Below the pieces are notes generated by a model. It saw only the letters and a list, made by a program, of their open reading frames with translations, was not told the origin of the DNA and did no database searches. From the NCBI GenBank assembly GCA_950097015.1, contig CATNEN010000025.1, positions 3,759,001 to 3,823,000 on the forward strand: a stretch of DNA of 64,000 nucleotides. The letters run 5' to 3'. This DNA is from Macrostomum hystrix. Its lineage: Eukaryota > Platyhelminthes > Macrostomidae. Both the position numbers and the translations under genes were made by a program. The first letter of the stretch is position 1; every line of letters begins with the position of its first letter. Positions 43,183-54,472 of this stretch are shown here, piece after piece.

Positions 43183-43770
43183 TCTCAGTGCGAGTTATGA
43201 GATTTGAAGTCACAATTGCCCCATTCGCCATGTTCTACGCAATATGCCATATTCGTTATTCTAGGCATATCGAGCATAAGAAATCCCAACTATTTCTCCT
43301 TTATTATGCAAACGTACAAGCAGTTTTTGCCAATAATTCAATCTCTTGAGTGCCCTATTCGTTCGCATGCTTATCGGAACCGACAAATTCCCCCTTTTAG
43401 AAAAATTTGGCTTGCAGTTCCTAATTGCTACCTTTTTCAGCTTAAGTTTTCTTGCTCTATCAAACACCTAAATACATTGTAAAATAGGAGTAGCCATGCA
43501 ATATATGCCAGGTTTTACTATAATCTTGAATTCATTCGTCTATCTAGAGGTGTGTGTGGTGTGTGAAAGGTACGATAGGCTCGGGTGGCGGTGTTGTGTT
43601 GACATTGATAAGCGTTGTATTTCAATCGAATTGCTCTAGGATCTTTCCTTGGCCAGCTCAAAAAGCACAAATGGCCAAAATGCTAAAAGAGCAGTTCTAG
43701 ACAACAGAAAAAGTAGGCAGCGATACCAATTGAAATGCTTAAAGAAAAGCAACAATTTAATGCGCAAAAG
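43183..43770. other. 3' flank of left-arm DM9 gene
   Basis: Shared with the right arm (55663-56253). Short overlapping ORFs occur on both strands in both arms, but they only reflect arm identity. Confidence 0.6.
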
Positions 43771-45479
43771 CGATGGCCCCTTAACAGTGGAAATACCAGG
43801 CAATTTTTCCCCTGGGGAAGACTTCGGGGTATTTCAAATATATTCCACTGCCTACTTCACGAAAGCTCCCTAACCCAATGTCGGATTTTCAACCTCGTCA
43901 GACCTGTACCGCCTCCGAGGCATCCAGGCCACGATCGGCGCTAACGTGGCGCCCGTCTTTGTAACGAGTGCGATGAGTCCTAATCGTGCACCGCTGCCGC
44001 CTCTTGGGCCCGTGCCCGTAGCCCGCGCTTGTCTTCGCGGACTATAGGACCATGCTGGTGCTACTCGTGGAGGCGGACCTCATCCGACGCCCGGCACTAT
44101 GGGCCTCGTGTCGAATACCCGCGACTCGGACTGTCCTTGGCCGAATATCCATTCCGTGCGGATGGTTATTCACTCCGACGCGTTGATGGATATCACCAGG
44201 TGCCGGTTCTTCCAAGCTGTCATTGATACCAGTCCTGCTTAATGATGCAGGACGAAGTCATGGACGAAGACCGTGTCGCTGACAGGGAAGCTTTACGCTG
44301 CGCGCGGAGCTCAAATTCCAGGACTTAGCTAATGCGAACGCGACCATTCTAGCTACATTTAGGAGCTGTTAGTTCCTTCAAAAAAACTTTTGGTTTCACC
44401 AGAAATTCTCGCCTCTGCCCGCAAAGGTTAACCCTCCTTTACGGGGGCAGAAATGGAAGGTTCCGTTTGATGTGAGATGAAAGAATGATTGCAGGGGATC
44501 GATTGGGACCGTTCCTGACCGTAGATGAGTGGTAACAAGGTGAGAGTTCCTCGAAGCCTTTTCATACTCGGGGGCGTCATACTCTTTGGGTGTAATTACG
44601 CCCTGTTTTTGTCTATTGCGCTTTATAATCTAAAGACAAGTAAAAATTACTTTACTTTAAGTTACTTTGTTTCACAGACATCATAGACATGACAGCGATC
44701 GTGTGACTGTGTATGTAGTAATGTTAGACCTTGTTTGTTGGCGCAATTCTATATTTAGGCTTCTCTTCAAGTCATGGGGTGTTTATATTACCATTGCGCA
44801 CCTTGCTAGCAAAGTAATTCCAGGCGAGTCAACTTAGGACGCCGACAAGGAATGTCTTATTCGAGCTAGCTATGTGAAACCTAAGTTAATAATCCATGCT
44901 AATTTGAACACTGCCAACAATTTTGAGCAATTTTACGTTAGAAATGGCTTTGGAAAGCGTAAATAACGACGAAGTTGAGCCTGCTTCATTTTCTGATGTT
45001 TGGGAAATAAATGTAACATTGTGAACTGTCTTCAATACTTTTTTCTAACCAAATTGCAATTCGCTTCAAAATTTCGTTTTGCACATTGGCACTTGTCTTG
45101 GCTAAATGAGCGTAACAAACTGCATGAATGAAAAGCCTAGGAGGCAAAACAGTATCGATTTTAAAATTATTTAAAAAAAACTGGCTGCTATTCGGCAAAC
45201 CATCTTTAGTACTCGTATTTAAAATGCGCACAAATTATTTATGCCCCAACTGAATAAACCACTTTTAGATAAACGGCTGATACCTTAGAATATGTATTCG
45301 ATTCAAAATTTCTTAATCGTGCGTGAAACAGCACAATCGATCATTGCAGTGACTTCAATAATTTTCCTTTAAACGGGGCAACGTGTCCGATTGACGGAGA
45401 TAGTTGCACGACTGCCAGCGTCTCATGAAAATTCGCTTTTTTGCGCACAAACTTGTCTTCCAGTGACGTGGGCTGTTGT
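43771..45479. other. palindrome spacer: unexplained GC-rich island then AT-rich DNA
   Basis: About 43890-44340 is GC-rich with partly open frames on the plus strand, unlike its surroundings; I do not recognise any domain. 44415-44450 is a stem-loop-like inverted repeat (CTGCCCGCAAAGG ... CCTTTACGGGGGCAG). The rest shows nothing. Confidence 0.5.
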
Positions 45480-45484
45480 CACAT

Positions 45485-45905
45485 TGATGGCGTTTGTCGT
45501 CCCGTTGACGGCGTTGTCCCGTTGACGGCGTTTGTTGTCCCGATGACGGCGTTTGTTGTCTTATTGACTGTCTGGTTTTGATGTCCCTTTGACGTTAGTG
45601 TACTTGTTGTCCCGTTGACGGCGCTTTTTGTCCGGTTGACTGCCTTGGGATGGTGTTTCATGTCTCTTTGACGTTAGTGTACTTGTTGTCCCGTTGACAG
45701 CGTTTTTTGTCCGGTTGACTGCCTTGGGATGGTGTTTCATGTCTCTTTGACGTTAGTGTACTTGTTGTCCCGTTGACGGCGCTTTTTGTCCGGTTGACTG
45801 CCTTGGGATGGTGTTTCATGTCTCTTTGACGTTAGTGTACTTGTTGTCCCGTTGACGGCGTTTTTTGTCCGGTTGAGAGTGCTTGTTGTCATGTGGACGG
45901 CGTTT
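45485..45905. repeat. nested array: ~20-bp unit and 79-bp unit
   Basis: GTTGTCCCGTTGACGGCGTT-type units, then an exact 79-bp periodicity (TACTTGTTGTCCCGTTGAC at 45601, 45680, 45759 and 45838). Confidence 0.92.
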
Positions 45906-46579
45906 CATTGGCCTGCTGATTTGGCAAATTCAAATTCAAATTCTAGTTCTCCCCATAATTCCATTTAAGAATATGAATGAAATAAACACATCACGACTTT
46001 TGTCTTCATAATCTAATCGTACAATACCATTCGATCCCTGAGGTATACACAGACACAAGGTATTTTTTGCATGCTAGCCAAATATGTTGTTACATACATA
46101 ACAGCCAAGCATGCTGTTACATACTAGCCAAATAAGCGCTATGGCTTTATTTGATATACTTCAACTGCTTTTGGAAAACTTTGCTTTATCATTTTAAGCG
46201 ATCATTTTGGTGAGTGACGCTCACGCTATGATAAGCCAATATAAATGTTCAGTAAGCGTTTAAAAGTAATTTGCGTAGTGAGCGTCGTTACCCTGAACCA
46301 AAAGCGTTAGGCAAAACAGTATGAGTAATTTAATGGTAGCTATTCGTGATACCTAGGACAAAGTCGACTATGATAGGCTTTCAACAAATGGGGGTGGTTT
46401 GTTTAGTGTCAGTCCAGCGCACGCGGCTCGTTGGCAACGTCACTATCAGAGACCATTGAGCAATGATATCAGTTTCTTAAGTTAATGCTGAATAATTGTA
46501 TTCCAAAAACAGTTGGCATGAACCGCTTGGCTTATGGGAAACAGCGTTCTTGGGCTATCTACATAGATATCGCTCGAGC

Positions 46580-46590
46580 AAATAAAAAGC
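46580..46590 (+). promoter_or_regulatory. possible TATA-like element of spacer DM9 gene
   Basis: AAATAAAAAGC about 100 nt before the ATG at 46686. Between them is a pyrimidine-rich 3' splice site (TTTTTTCTCTACTAG) 5 nt before the ATG. Inference only. Confidence 0.3.
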
Positions 46591-46685
46591 CATGAACGTC
46601 GGTTGGTGCGAAATCTCTCCCTTTAAAGCAAGTCTCAGAGCGTGTAGCGTTCGAGTTTCATTACATTTTTTCTCTACTAGAAATC

Positions 46686-47322
46686 ATGTGGGGCTCACGC
46701 GGCTCAGCCGGCGGTAATCCTCAGGTGACGCTAAGCTGGATCCCAGCCAGGCACGGCCAGATCCCTAACGGAGCCATCCAGGTTGGCCACGGCATCTTTG
46801 TTGCCAGGGCACAGCATGCTGGAGAGCTCATCCCAGGTGAGGCAATATATTCTGAGTAAATGAGAATGATCTTTGTGCTGATACGATGTTCGGTCTAATT
46901 TTTTATGGTGTTTTTTAACCTGAATTAAAAAATCTGAATCACAACCTAACAAGCGAAAACAGAACACTTAATTATACATTTTTATCAACCCAGGCAAGGC
47001 GGCCATGGGCCACCAGAATGCCTACGTTGCCTACGGGGGTCGCGAGCATACGGTGCCAGATTACGAGATCCTGTGCGACACCCACATCCAGTGCTTCGGT
47101 TGCAACTACACCTGGGAGCGCTGCAATGGGCGCAGCGTTCCTCACGGAGCCCTGATCGGCGGCTACTCCGCAGACAGGCAGCCCTACTACATCGGCCGCG
47201 GTCGCATCAACGGCGAGATGGTTGCCGGGAAAGTGTTCACGCCTCACGGCTGCGCCTACTTCCCCTGGGGTGGTCAGGAGCACCGCAGCAGCGACTTTGA
47301 GATCCTCGTTCTCAGGCAGTGA
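46686..47322 (+). CDS. DM9-domain protein, spacer copy (159 aa)
   Basis: Third copy of the same two-exon gene: 46686-46836 and 46994-47322 (151 + 329 nt, phase 1, GTGAGG / TCAACCCAG). It differs from the arm copies at the N-terminus (MWGSRGSAGG) and at KAAMGHQ and GGREHTVPDY; the second DM9 unit is the same. Its intron and flanks are unrelated to the arms, so it came from an older duplication, with later homogenisation possible. The ATG follows a strong 3'-splice-like TTTTTTCTCTACTAG. Confidence 0.92.
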
Positions 47323-47625
47323 TCTTTGCGGGAGCTTTGGAACTTCAAACAACGTTTATTAAGGATTTGCTTTATGTATTCTAACGTAGATTTCGATGTA
47401 TTCTCGAAGTTAGTAACCCGATTTCGATTTGAAAATTTTTTATGTCCTGTTTTTTGTTTGAATTCTCAGGATCAGAGTCCTGTGTTGAAAATAGCCATAT
47501 ATTCCATTTTTAAAGTTGATTGTTTCCTCAGTTCTGTTTTTTTATTTTTAGCGCGGGCGTGAAGGATCAAAGGCTTAAGAAAATTGCATATGTTATACTC
47601 TCTTAAGTACACATTTGTACACCCT

Positions 47626-47631
47626 AATAAA
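47626..47631 (+). terminator. possible polyadenylation signal of spacer DM9 gene
   Basis: AATAAA about 300 nt after the stop codon. Position is reasonable; no transcript evidence. Confidence 0.4.
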
Positions 47632-48082
47632 ACTGGGACCAATATACTAACTTATTTGTATTTGTAACAGACAGTTTCATATTAGCTACTGAGCGTATTG
47701 GACAATCACTATAGTTTGCAATACATACGCTATCACTATCACCTTCTGTGGAGGATCGCTGCAATCAGTGGATTTGAATCATATGCCGTCTAAAAAATAA
47801 AGAATTGAACACAAGGGCTGAAAGTCCACGGGTGAATGGACGTGTGGGAAACCAAAATTCAGAATTTGTTGCTCAAGCTGGTCCCTTTCGGCATCGTGAA
47901 ACAAGATGATCAGGTGTGCAATATGACGAGGAAGTATTGGTGGTGATTAAGCTGTCGGCTGCCTTCTCCATGGACGGATCGACGACCCGATCTCCCTGAG
48001 GTATAGTCCCTTATTAGTGTACGAAGTCTTGGTCACGATTTAATAACTATACTCAACTGCGCATCGTGGTCGCCAATGTAAC
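47632..48082. other. intergenic, nothing recognised
   Basis: No gene, RNA or repeat array seen. Confidence 0.5.
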
Positions 48083-48575
48083 TAGATGAAAAAAGATAAG
48101 CCGGCGCCGTTGCGGGTCAAAAGTGTATTAACTCCCGACCGCTTAGTTCAGAACCCGAGCTTGCTATAATTAAGAATTAGGTAAGAGTTGAGACGCTTTA
48201 GCAACTTTTGAGCCTAAATGTCAAACGCGGACCGCGATTTCGGGTCAAAAACGTTTTAAAAGCGGATCATTTGAGCCGCTTGAGCCGCCAGTTGGGGGTG
48301 GTGTACGTGGGCGGGGGTTGGCGCATGGTTGTGCGTACATTACTGGGGTTGGGGTGGCAGCTAGGGAAACCCCAGCTGGTCATGTGGGTTATAAATGGCT
48401 TAAAAACTGGTCAATTATGACTGTGGCGTCTCAAATGTTGTTTAAAAGTTGTCAATGCGGCTAAAGTGTTGGTTAAATGATGGTTAAGCGGCTCAACTGG
48501 TGGATTCCCGCAAAAAGTCACGTGACAGCTGTTGCCGGATGAATAGTGTACAAATAAGTTGGCCATAAGGCTCAA
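48083..48575 (+). repeat. dispersed ~0.5-kb repeat, copy 1
   Basis: Matches 54473-54998 in the same orientation: AAGAGTTGAGACGCTTTAGC, AATGTCAAACGCGGACCGCG, GGGGGTGGTGTACGTGGGCG and CTCAACTGGTGGATTCCCGC. No long ORF or RNA structure recognised; possibly a non-coding transposable element. Confidence 0.85.
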
Positions 48576-48924
48576 GTACTGGTTAAAAGTTGTGCATTCG
48601 GCTCAAATACTGCTTAAAAGTTGCTCATGCGGCTCCAATACTGCTTAAAAGTTGCTCGTCCGTAACAGCTGCTAGTAGTTCAAATGGGATCGAAAAGTTA
48701 ATATATAATAGGAGCTAGAAAAGATTCTATGTTTAACGCTCCTTTAACTTGAAGTGTAAAGAAGTTTTTGAAGGAGTGTCGCACAATTATGTCGCAGTTG
48801 TGTCGCACAAATAGTTATGCATTTGTTTGCTATTATTGATATTTAGAAAATTGTGATTTTGTTAAGCGTAGCGTTTATTTAGTCATATATATATATACGT
48901 ATGTAAACACAATGGAAAAACAAT

Positions 48925-49385
48925 TGGCCTATCCAGTGGGATCCAGGGGCTGGACTCGCAATCCATTCTGTTTATTCTATCCAGTGGGATGGACTAGCAA
49001 TCCATTCTGTTTATTCTATCCAGTGGGATGGACTAGCAATCCATTCTGTTTATTCTATCCAGTGGGATGGACTAGCAATCCATTCTGTTTATTCTATCCA
49101 GTGGGATGGACTAGCAATCCATTCTGTTTATTCTATCCAGTGGGATGGACTAGCAATCCATTCTGTTTATTCTATCCAGTGGGATGGACTAGCAATCCAT
49201 TCTGTTTATTCTATCCAGTGGGATGGACTAGCAATCCATTCTGTTTATTCTATTCAGTGGGATGGACTAGCAATCCATTCTGTTTATTCTATCCAGTGGG
49301 ATGGACTAGCAATCCATTCTGTTTATTCTATCCAGTGGGATGGACTAGCAATCCATTCTGTTTATTCTATCCAGTGGGATGAAGT
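48925..49385. repeat. 39-bp minisatellite, ~11.5 copies
   Basis: Unit CCAGTGGGATGGACTAGCAA plus TCCATTCTGTTTATTCTAT, almost perfect. 39 bp is a multiple of three, which makes a false repetitive ORF (PVGWTSNPFCLFY). Confidence 0.97.
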
Positions 49386-49489
49386 CGCAATGGAATGGCC
49401 TATAAGTTTGATTACCAAACAAAAAAACAAAAACAAACAGAAACATAAACAAGAAGCGAAAAGCAATGCAGAATAAAGAATCAGAAATA

Positions 49490-49640
49490 AGCAATAAGAA
49501 CATTGTAATAAAAAATACGCAATAAGAACATTGTCATCAAAAATACGCAGTAAGAACATTGTCATCAAAAATACGCAATAAGAACATTGTCATAAAAAAT
49601 ACGCAATAAGAACATTGTCATCAAAAATAAGCAATAATTT
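49490..49640. repeat. ~28-bp array
   Basis: About 6 copies near GCAATAAGAACATTGTCATC plus AAAAATAC, immediately 3' of the BEN-like gene on the minus strand. Confidence 0.9.
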
Positions 49641-49710
49641 TTCCCCGGGGGAAGAGCGGCAGCCCAAACCACACTTGGAGTGACCCACTGGAAGAGAGTT
49701 GTATATTAAG

Positions 49711-51629
49711 TTACTCCAGAGCCTCCTCATCCGACCCGTCACCGTCTTCTTCTTCAAATTCGTCTTCAACGGCTGCTCCGGCTGCTTCGGCAGCGGCTCC
49801 GGCTGCGTCGGCTGCAGCGGCCCCAGATGCGCCGGCAGCGGCTCCGGAGGCATCGGCAGCGGCTCCGGCTGCAACGGCAGCGGCTCCCACTGCTCCCACT
49901 GCGCCTGCGTCGGCACCTTTGCTTTTCTTAGGAGTGCTGGTAGGCGGGCGGAGGGCACGGCGGTGAGTCTCTGTGAGGCGCCGGAAGACGTCATGCACCT
50001 CCCGCTCGCACTTTGATAAGCCAGCCTCATTCAGCAAGTAGCTCGTGACGGCCTGCCACTTGTCAAATGGTGCGGCATCCGACCTTCGCCTCCGTGGCTC
50101 TTGCCCTTGTAAGTGCAGGACCGAATTTCCTCTTCGGAAAACACTGCCTGCAGCAGTTTGCGAATCAGAAGGCGGCGAGTGGCATCAGTCCTGTTGGCCT
50201 TGTACTCGGCCAGAGCGGCTGCAAGTAGGGACCAGCCTGCCGGGTAACCTGTGAGATATTTTGCGAGAAGACCCTGATGATGAAGGAGTGATGACAAGGA
50301 CGGCTTTTAATACTTTGCCTCCTCACCAAAACCGAGCTGCCAGACATGAGCCTCTGGGTGCAGCTGGTGGCAGAACGGGCTGCAGCTGGCTTCTGACTGC
50401 AGGATCCTGCAGTCACTCCGGAGTCACTGACTCCCTGGCTGATCGGAGTCAGCGCAATATCAATGAGGTCGCTGGGCAGCTGGGCAGGCTGAGAATCAGC
50501 AACGCAAGCACCACGGCTGCCGAGCTTCCGGCAGGAACAGCACGGAGCTGCTCCACCAGCGCAGCCACGGATGTCAGTCCGTTGGCCAAATGTGCGCTGT
50601 CGCGCTGCTGCTCGACATGCAGTGCGTCGATGACACTGCGCAGGCGATCGATCTCGCCCCGCAGCTCATCCTCAACTGCAACCGATGTCGCCAGTTCATC
50701 TCGCAGCTGACTGGCTTCAGCTGCAGTGCGGCTTACTGTGTCTCGCAGCGAGGCGGCAGCACTGCGTGCTTCCAGCAGCTGAGCGTCCCGCGGCTGGCAC
50801 TGGACGCATTTAGACTGAAACCGGATCGGGAGGCAGGTTACGGCACAGCTGCTCGTGCATCTTGGCAATGGATTAGGATGAAAAGGGACCATTAAAGAGT
50901 ACTGCGCTTACTGACTAATAGTTGTGGGGCTGATGTTTTTGGCGCAATACTCTTCAACCTCCGACCAGCGCTTGTAGCCGCCGGGGGGGAGCTGCAGTTG
51001 CTATTCGACAGGACTGCACGGCTCGGAAATTGCACTGGGGCAGAAACTGTACGAGCCAGTACTGCTCTGACCCACCTGACCCACCTGGGACTGAGGAAGC
51101 CGCAGCCGTCGCTGGAAATAGACAACGCCTCTTCGCTGGAGATGCTGGCGTTTGTGGAGCAGACAAGGCGGGCGGGACAGGCGGAGGGGCTTGGGAGGGC
51201 ACAGAGGGGACAGGCGGAGGGGCTTGGGAGGGCACAGAAGGGACAGGCGGAGGGGCTTGGGCGGGCACAGAGGGGTCAGGCGGAGGGGCTTGGGAGGGCA
51301 CAGAGGGGACAGGCGGAGGGGCTTGGGAGGGCACAGAGGGGACAGGCGGAGGGGCTTGGGTGGGCACAGAGGGGACAGGTGGAGCTGGGGCTGCCGCGGA
51401 GGAGGGGCCAGAATGCTGAGCCGAAGCATCCTGCGCCAGTCTGGCCGATTTCGGATCTTTCGGTACGGTGGTGGCGGTTGGCTGTACGAGATCGGGAAGC
51501 AATGTTGGCCTGTGCCGCTGCCTTTCAGGATGCCGGTGCGTCACGGCACGGCACTGCAAGGCTCGCAGAACTGCTTCTTGCAGGTGCAGCCCCGCACAGG
51601 TCACAGGCGGTTTTATTTTTAGGTGCCAT
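49711..51629 (-). pseudogene. BEN-domain-like gene with frameshifts
   Basis: Read from 51629: ATG, then a short Cys-rich start whose frame breaks within ~40 codons. Next a Pro-rich repeat (PPVPSVPSQA) at about 51170-51385, then EQYWLVQFLPQCNFRAVQSC. The frame shifts at a C run near 50990, giving GGYKRWSEVEEYCAKNI. A new exon (about 50300-50820) encodes a coiled coil (EDELRGEIDRLRSVIDALHV). The splice VL|GLLAKYLTGYPAG (donor GTGAGG, acceptor CATCATCAG) leads to RLLIRKLLQAVFSEEEIRSC, which resembles a BEN DNA-binding domain. The frame shifts again near 50070, to FDKWQAVTSYLLNEAGLSKC, with an Ala-rich acidic C-terminus ending at 49711. At least three to four frameshifts: a decaying gene, or indel errors in the assembly. 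The BEN call is by pattern only. Confidence 0.5.
51175..51385. repeat. 33-bp coding minisatellite in the BEN-like gene
   Basis: Six copies of GGACAGGCGGAGGGGCTTGG plus GAGGGCACAGAGG. On the minus strand it encodes repeating PPVPSVPSQAP; being 33 bp it keeps frame. Confidence 0.93.
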
Positions 51630-51829
51630 TAAGAATATTTCATAAGTCGAGGCTAATAATTAGGAGCTGTCGTTCTACCAGTGGTTCCACGAGCAATCTT
51701 TGCAGCAAGCTGCTGGCTGCAATCAGGGGGGGAATTAGTACATCAGTTAACTATAGAGACAAAAAGTTGCTGTGCCACCTATATAAGTGGCTATATATAG
51801 AAAATTCAAAATATATAGGCCGCAATGCC

Positions 51830-52194
51830 AGGGGGTCGGTGGCAGAGCGGTTATCGCGCTTGCCTCTCGCACCAAGGTCCCTAAGTTCGATTCCACGGCG
51901 AGGCCACATTCATTCGGGGGCAACCGCGGAGAGAAGGCTGGGTGGCTGTGCAATTTACGCCCTTGAGGGCCAACCTCCAAGGCACAGTGAAATGTACACT
52001 GCCTGACGATGAGAAAGTCAGGGCAGATGTACACGCCTGTGTGAGCGTATGCCTGCGTACAGTATCTGTGTGCGCGTGTGCTCAGGAGTCAGCGAAATGG
52101 GCAGAATTGCCTCCTCGCTGGCTGCGGGTCTAGTGTCACTAAATGATGTGCCATTGCCCGCAGCCCTCCTGCAATTATTATTATTATTATTAGA
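51830..52194 (+). mobile_element. full-length tRNA-derived SINE, 10-bp TSD, (ATT)n tail
   Basis: Head: GGTGGCAGAGCGGTTATCGC (box A) and AGTTCGATTCCACG (box B). Body: CCTTGAGGGCCAACCTCCAA, ACACTGCCTGACGATGAG and GAATTGCCTCCTCGCTGGCT. It ends in (ATT)5-6. The target-site duplication CCGCAATGCC lies at 51820-51829 and 52195-52204. It is the best-preserved copy of the family also seen at 20305, 24925 and 30569. Confidence 0.93.
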
Positions 52195-52290
52195 CCGCAA
52201 TGCCGCAAATGAACTCCGGGAAACCCCGCGTGCCAGTGCCAGTATAATAGGGGTTCACATTCAACTAAAAAGCTCCAAATAACGGACTCG

Positions 52291-52581
52291 TCACCGGCCC
52301 ATTCTTCCAATGCCGTGACGGCGTTGTTGTCGTCTGAGCCTTTCCTCCTCACGGCGTTGTTGTCGCGCCGACAAAACTTCATCCGAAGAAGGGGGAGAAG
52401 GAAGCCGAAGTGCGAGTGGCTCATCGGACCAAAATATCTCGCTGGCCAGCTTGCTAGCGCTCCTCTCCCGTCCAGGCGGCGATGCGGCTGGAGACCCTGG
52501 TCGTGTCGGCGCCATTTCGATGATGACATGGTCCAATAATGCAGGCCAGTCAATCGGACTGCCGTCATTGCCCTGGGCCAT
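52291..52581 (-). CDS. hypothetical protein or first exon (96 aa)
   Basis: ATG-initiated GC-rich frame: MAQGNDGSPIDWPALLDHVI at the start, and a Pro/Ser then Arg-rich end (REEERLRRQQRRHG). The ATG directly follows CGCTAGTTTACAG, a 3'-splice-like AG, as at other starts in this window. Not recognised. It could be a small gene or a 5' exon; the SINE lies just beyond its stop. Confidence 0.4.
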   Translation of the reverse strand: MAQGNDGSPIDWPALLDHVIIEMAPTRPGSPAASPPGRERSASKLASEIFWSDEPLALRLPSPPSSDEVLSARQQRREEERLRRQQRRHGIGRMGR

Positions 52582-52904
52582 CTGTAAACTAGCGTAGTTA
52601 CAGGCTACTAGCTTGCGAGCTCGAGTCAGACCAAGTACATTCGTTCACCTCAAATAGCAGTACGTACGACCATGCACGCTGTCGTATAAACGGCCTAGTA
52701 ATAAAAACAAAGGCAGAGGCTATCATAGGATTAAAGCATGAGTAGCACACTCAGTGTTGGAAAGCGTCCAACTTTTAGGTTATAAAAGTTATTCGTTTTG
52801 CGAAAACATTTACTTACGAAATATTTGAAGTGTTGGATTTAAAATGGTTGTTTTAAGAAAGACAGCGACAAACTGGAAAGGATATAAGTAGCACCAACAC
52901 CATA

Positions 52905-53125
52905 TCACTAACAATCACCAATCATCACCAACAATCACCAATCATCACCAACAATCACCAATCATCACCAACAATCACCAATCATCACCAACAATCACCA
53001 ATCATCACCAACAATCACCAATCATCACCAACAATCACCAATCATCACCAATCATCACCAACAATCACCAATCATCACCAACAATCACCAATCATCACCA
53101 ACAATCACCAATCATCACCAACACT
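52905..53125. repeat. 20-bp array
   Basis: About 10 copies of AATCATCACCAACAATCACC, nearly perfect. Confidence 0.95.
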
Positions 53126-53489
53126 GCGAAAAAAGAAACCGACAGAGCGGAAAGGATAAAATCATGATGGGATAGATACAGTGGGATTGTTTTCCAAATT
53201 TGGGACCACATCAGAGTAATAATGCAGTCTGACCTAAACACATCTAGCGTATATAGTACAACCCAGAAAAAAATATCTCTAGCTGTCTTTAGTGCCAACA
53301 CCCACAACTGAGTCAGTGAGTCACTTTTATTAGCTTCGAATAGTCTCATGTACAGCAGTAGACATATTATGCACTGTTCGAATAGTTTCTTGCATGTGCA
53401 GTACGTTGAATACACACATTATTATAATAATATTTGGGTACTTGTAGCTTCAGCTGAACCGGTTCGACTAGGTTGGGAGTAGTTCCATG
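53126..53489. other. intergenic, nothing recognised
   Basis: Unique AT-rich DNA between the 20-bp array and the LINE. A 106-codon minus-strand frame here lacks any recognisable feature. Confidence 0.5.
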
Positions 53490-53502
53490 GAACCAGTCAT
53501 AT

Positions 53503-54092
53503 AATAATAATAATAATAATAATAATAGTTACACTCCACGCCGACCACAGAAGTGGCCAAGAGGGGGGGAGCGTCAAAACGCGCGTTTCAGTGCCAGGTC
53601 TCTGACGTGCTTCACGCCTGCCGCCTGGCTGGGTGCACGGGCGTCTTCAAAAAGGCGGTCAATATAGCGGGCTGTTCGTCCCTGGCCGCGCCTGCGCGGT
53701 CACTGCGAGGTCCACAGCAGGACATCCTGCAGCGGCTCTGGGCAGTAGGCTTCGGCGCGGATGACATGCCCGGCCAGCCGCAGTCGCCGCTGACTCAGCA
53801 GGACAGAAGGCCGCGTTAGGCGCGCACGCTGGTACAGGGACTCGGTTGTCTCGCTGCCAGGGCCGCGGCGGGCGCCGAAAGCGGCGCGAACTAGGGCCGC
53901 ATGCGCCGCGTCGAGCTGCGCCTCGACCGCCCCGGTCATCGTCCAGGTCTCAGCATTGTACAAGAGGGCGGTCTCGACAACCGCCTGGAACAGCTGGGAC
54001 CTGGCGCCGTTCGACAGGGCCTCGGAGAGTAGCACCGCCCGCACAGAACGGTAGGCGGCCCAGGCCTTGCCGCGTCGTCTCGCCAGGTCGTC
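53503..54092 (-). mobile_element. 5'-truncated LINE with 13-bp TSD and (ATT)n tail
   Basis: A 590-bp insertion flanked by a perfect GAACCAGTCATAT duplication (53490-53502 and 54093-54105). The minus-strand frame 54092-53700 encodes the C-terminal end of a non-LTR retrotransposon polyprotein: GARSQLFQAVVETALLYNAE, TWTM, and RRLRLAGHVIRAEAYCPEPL before a stop. The element ends in (ATT)n at 53503-53527. Truncated right at the TSD, as in target-primed reverse transcription. An older relative is at 31244-31650. Confidence 0.92.
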
Positions 54093-54105
54093 GAACCAGT
54101 CATAT

Positions 54106-54472
54106 GATACAGACTATAGCTATTGCTCCGATGCGAATACCTTGCAGGGTACAATCCCAATATATAGTGTTACATTTCAGTGTTACATTAAATAAATAGA
54201 TTAAAATATATAATATTAACTCACAGAAACTCGCTTGCGACACTTGTGCATCCATTGAGCGGTTAGAGCCACTTGAGACACTTTTAAGACGTATACTTAA
54301 GTCGAAAAAACATATGACAAGCTTTTAGGCCGCGTTGGCCTCGAGAGCCGCTGAAAAGTTAAGCAACTTTTGCGCAGCTTTTTACACACTTTAGACACTT
54401 CACCCGCACAGGTGGCTCTAAAACTCCTAAATACGGTCCAAACTGCTAAAAAATGCGCAAATACTGGTCAAC
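54106..54472. other. intergenic, nothing recognised
   Basis: No gene or array seen. Confidence 0.5.

Larger units (their letters stand above)
40470..43770 (+). repeat. left arm of DM9 palindrome (~3.3 kb)
   Basis: Matches the reverse complement of about 55663-59435 through most of its length: outer flank, 33-bp array, promoter region, both DM9 exons, intron and 3' flank. The inner boundary is near AATTTAATGCGCAAAA, where the arms diverge. The outer end is more diverged and its limit is approximate. Confidence 0.93.

Noticed and set aside
43261-43482. Short frames downstream of DM9 genes shared by both arms
   Set aside because: Overlapping frames on opposite strands, AT-rich 3' flank, conserved only because the arms are near-identical.
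48912-49382. 156-residue repetitive frame PVGWTSNPFCLFY
   Set aside because: 39-bp tandem array, frame-preserving; no flanking splice logic or non-repetitive coding part.
53095-53415. 106-residue minus-strand frame
   Set aside because: Overlaps the 20-bp array at one end, AT-rich, no recognisable motif or splice context.
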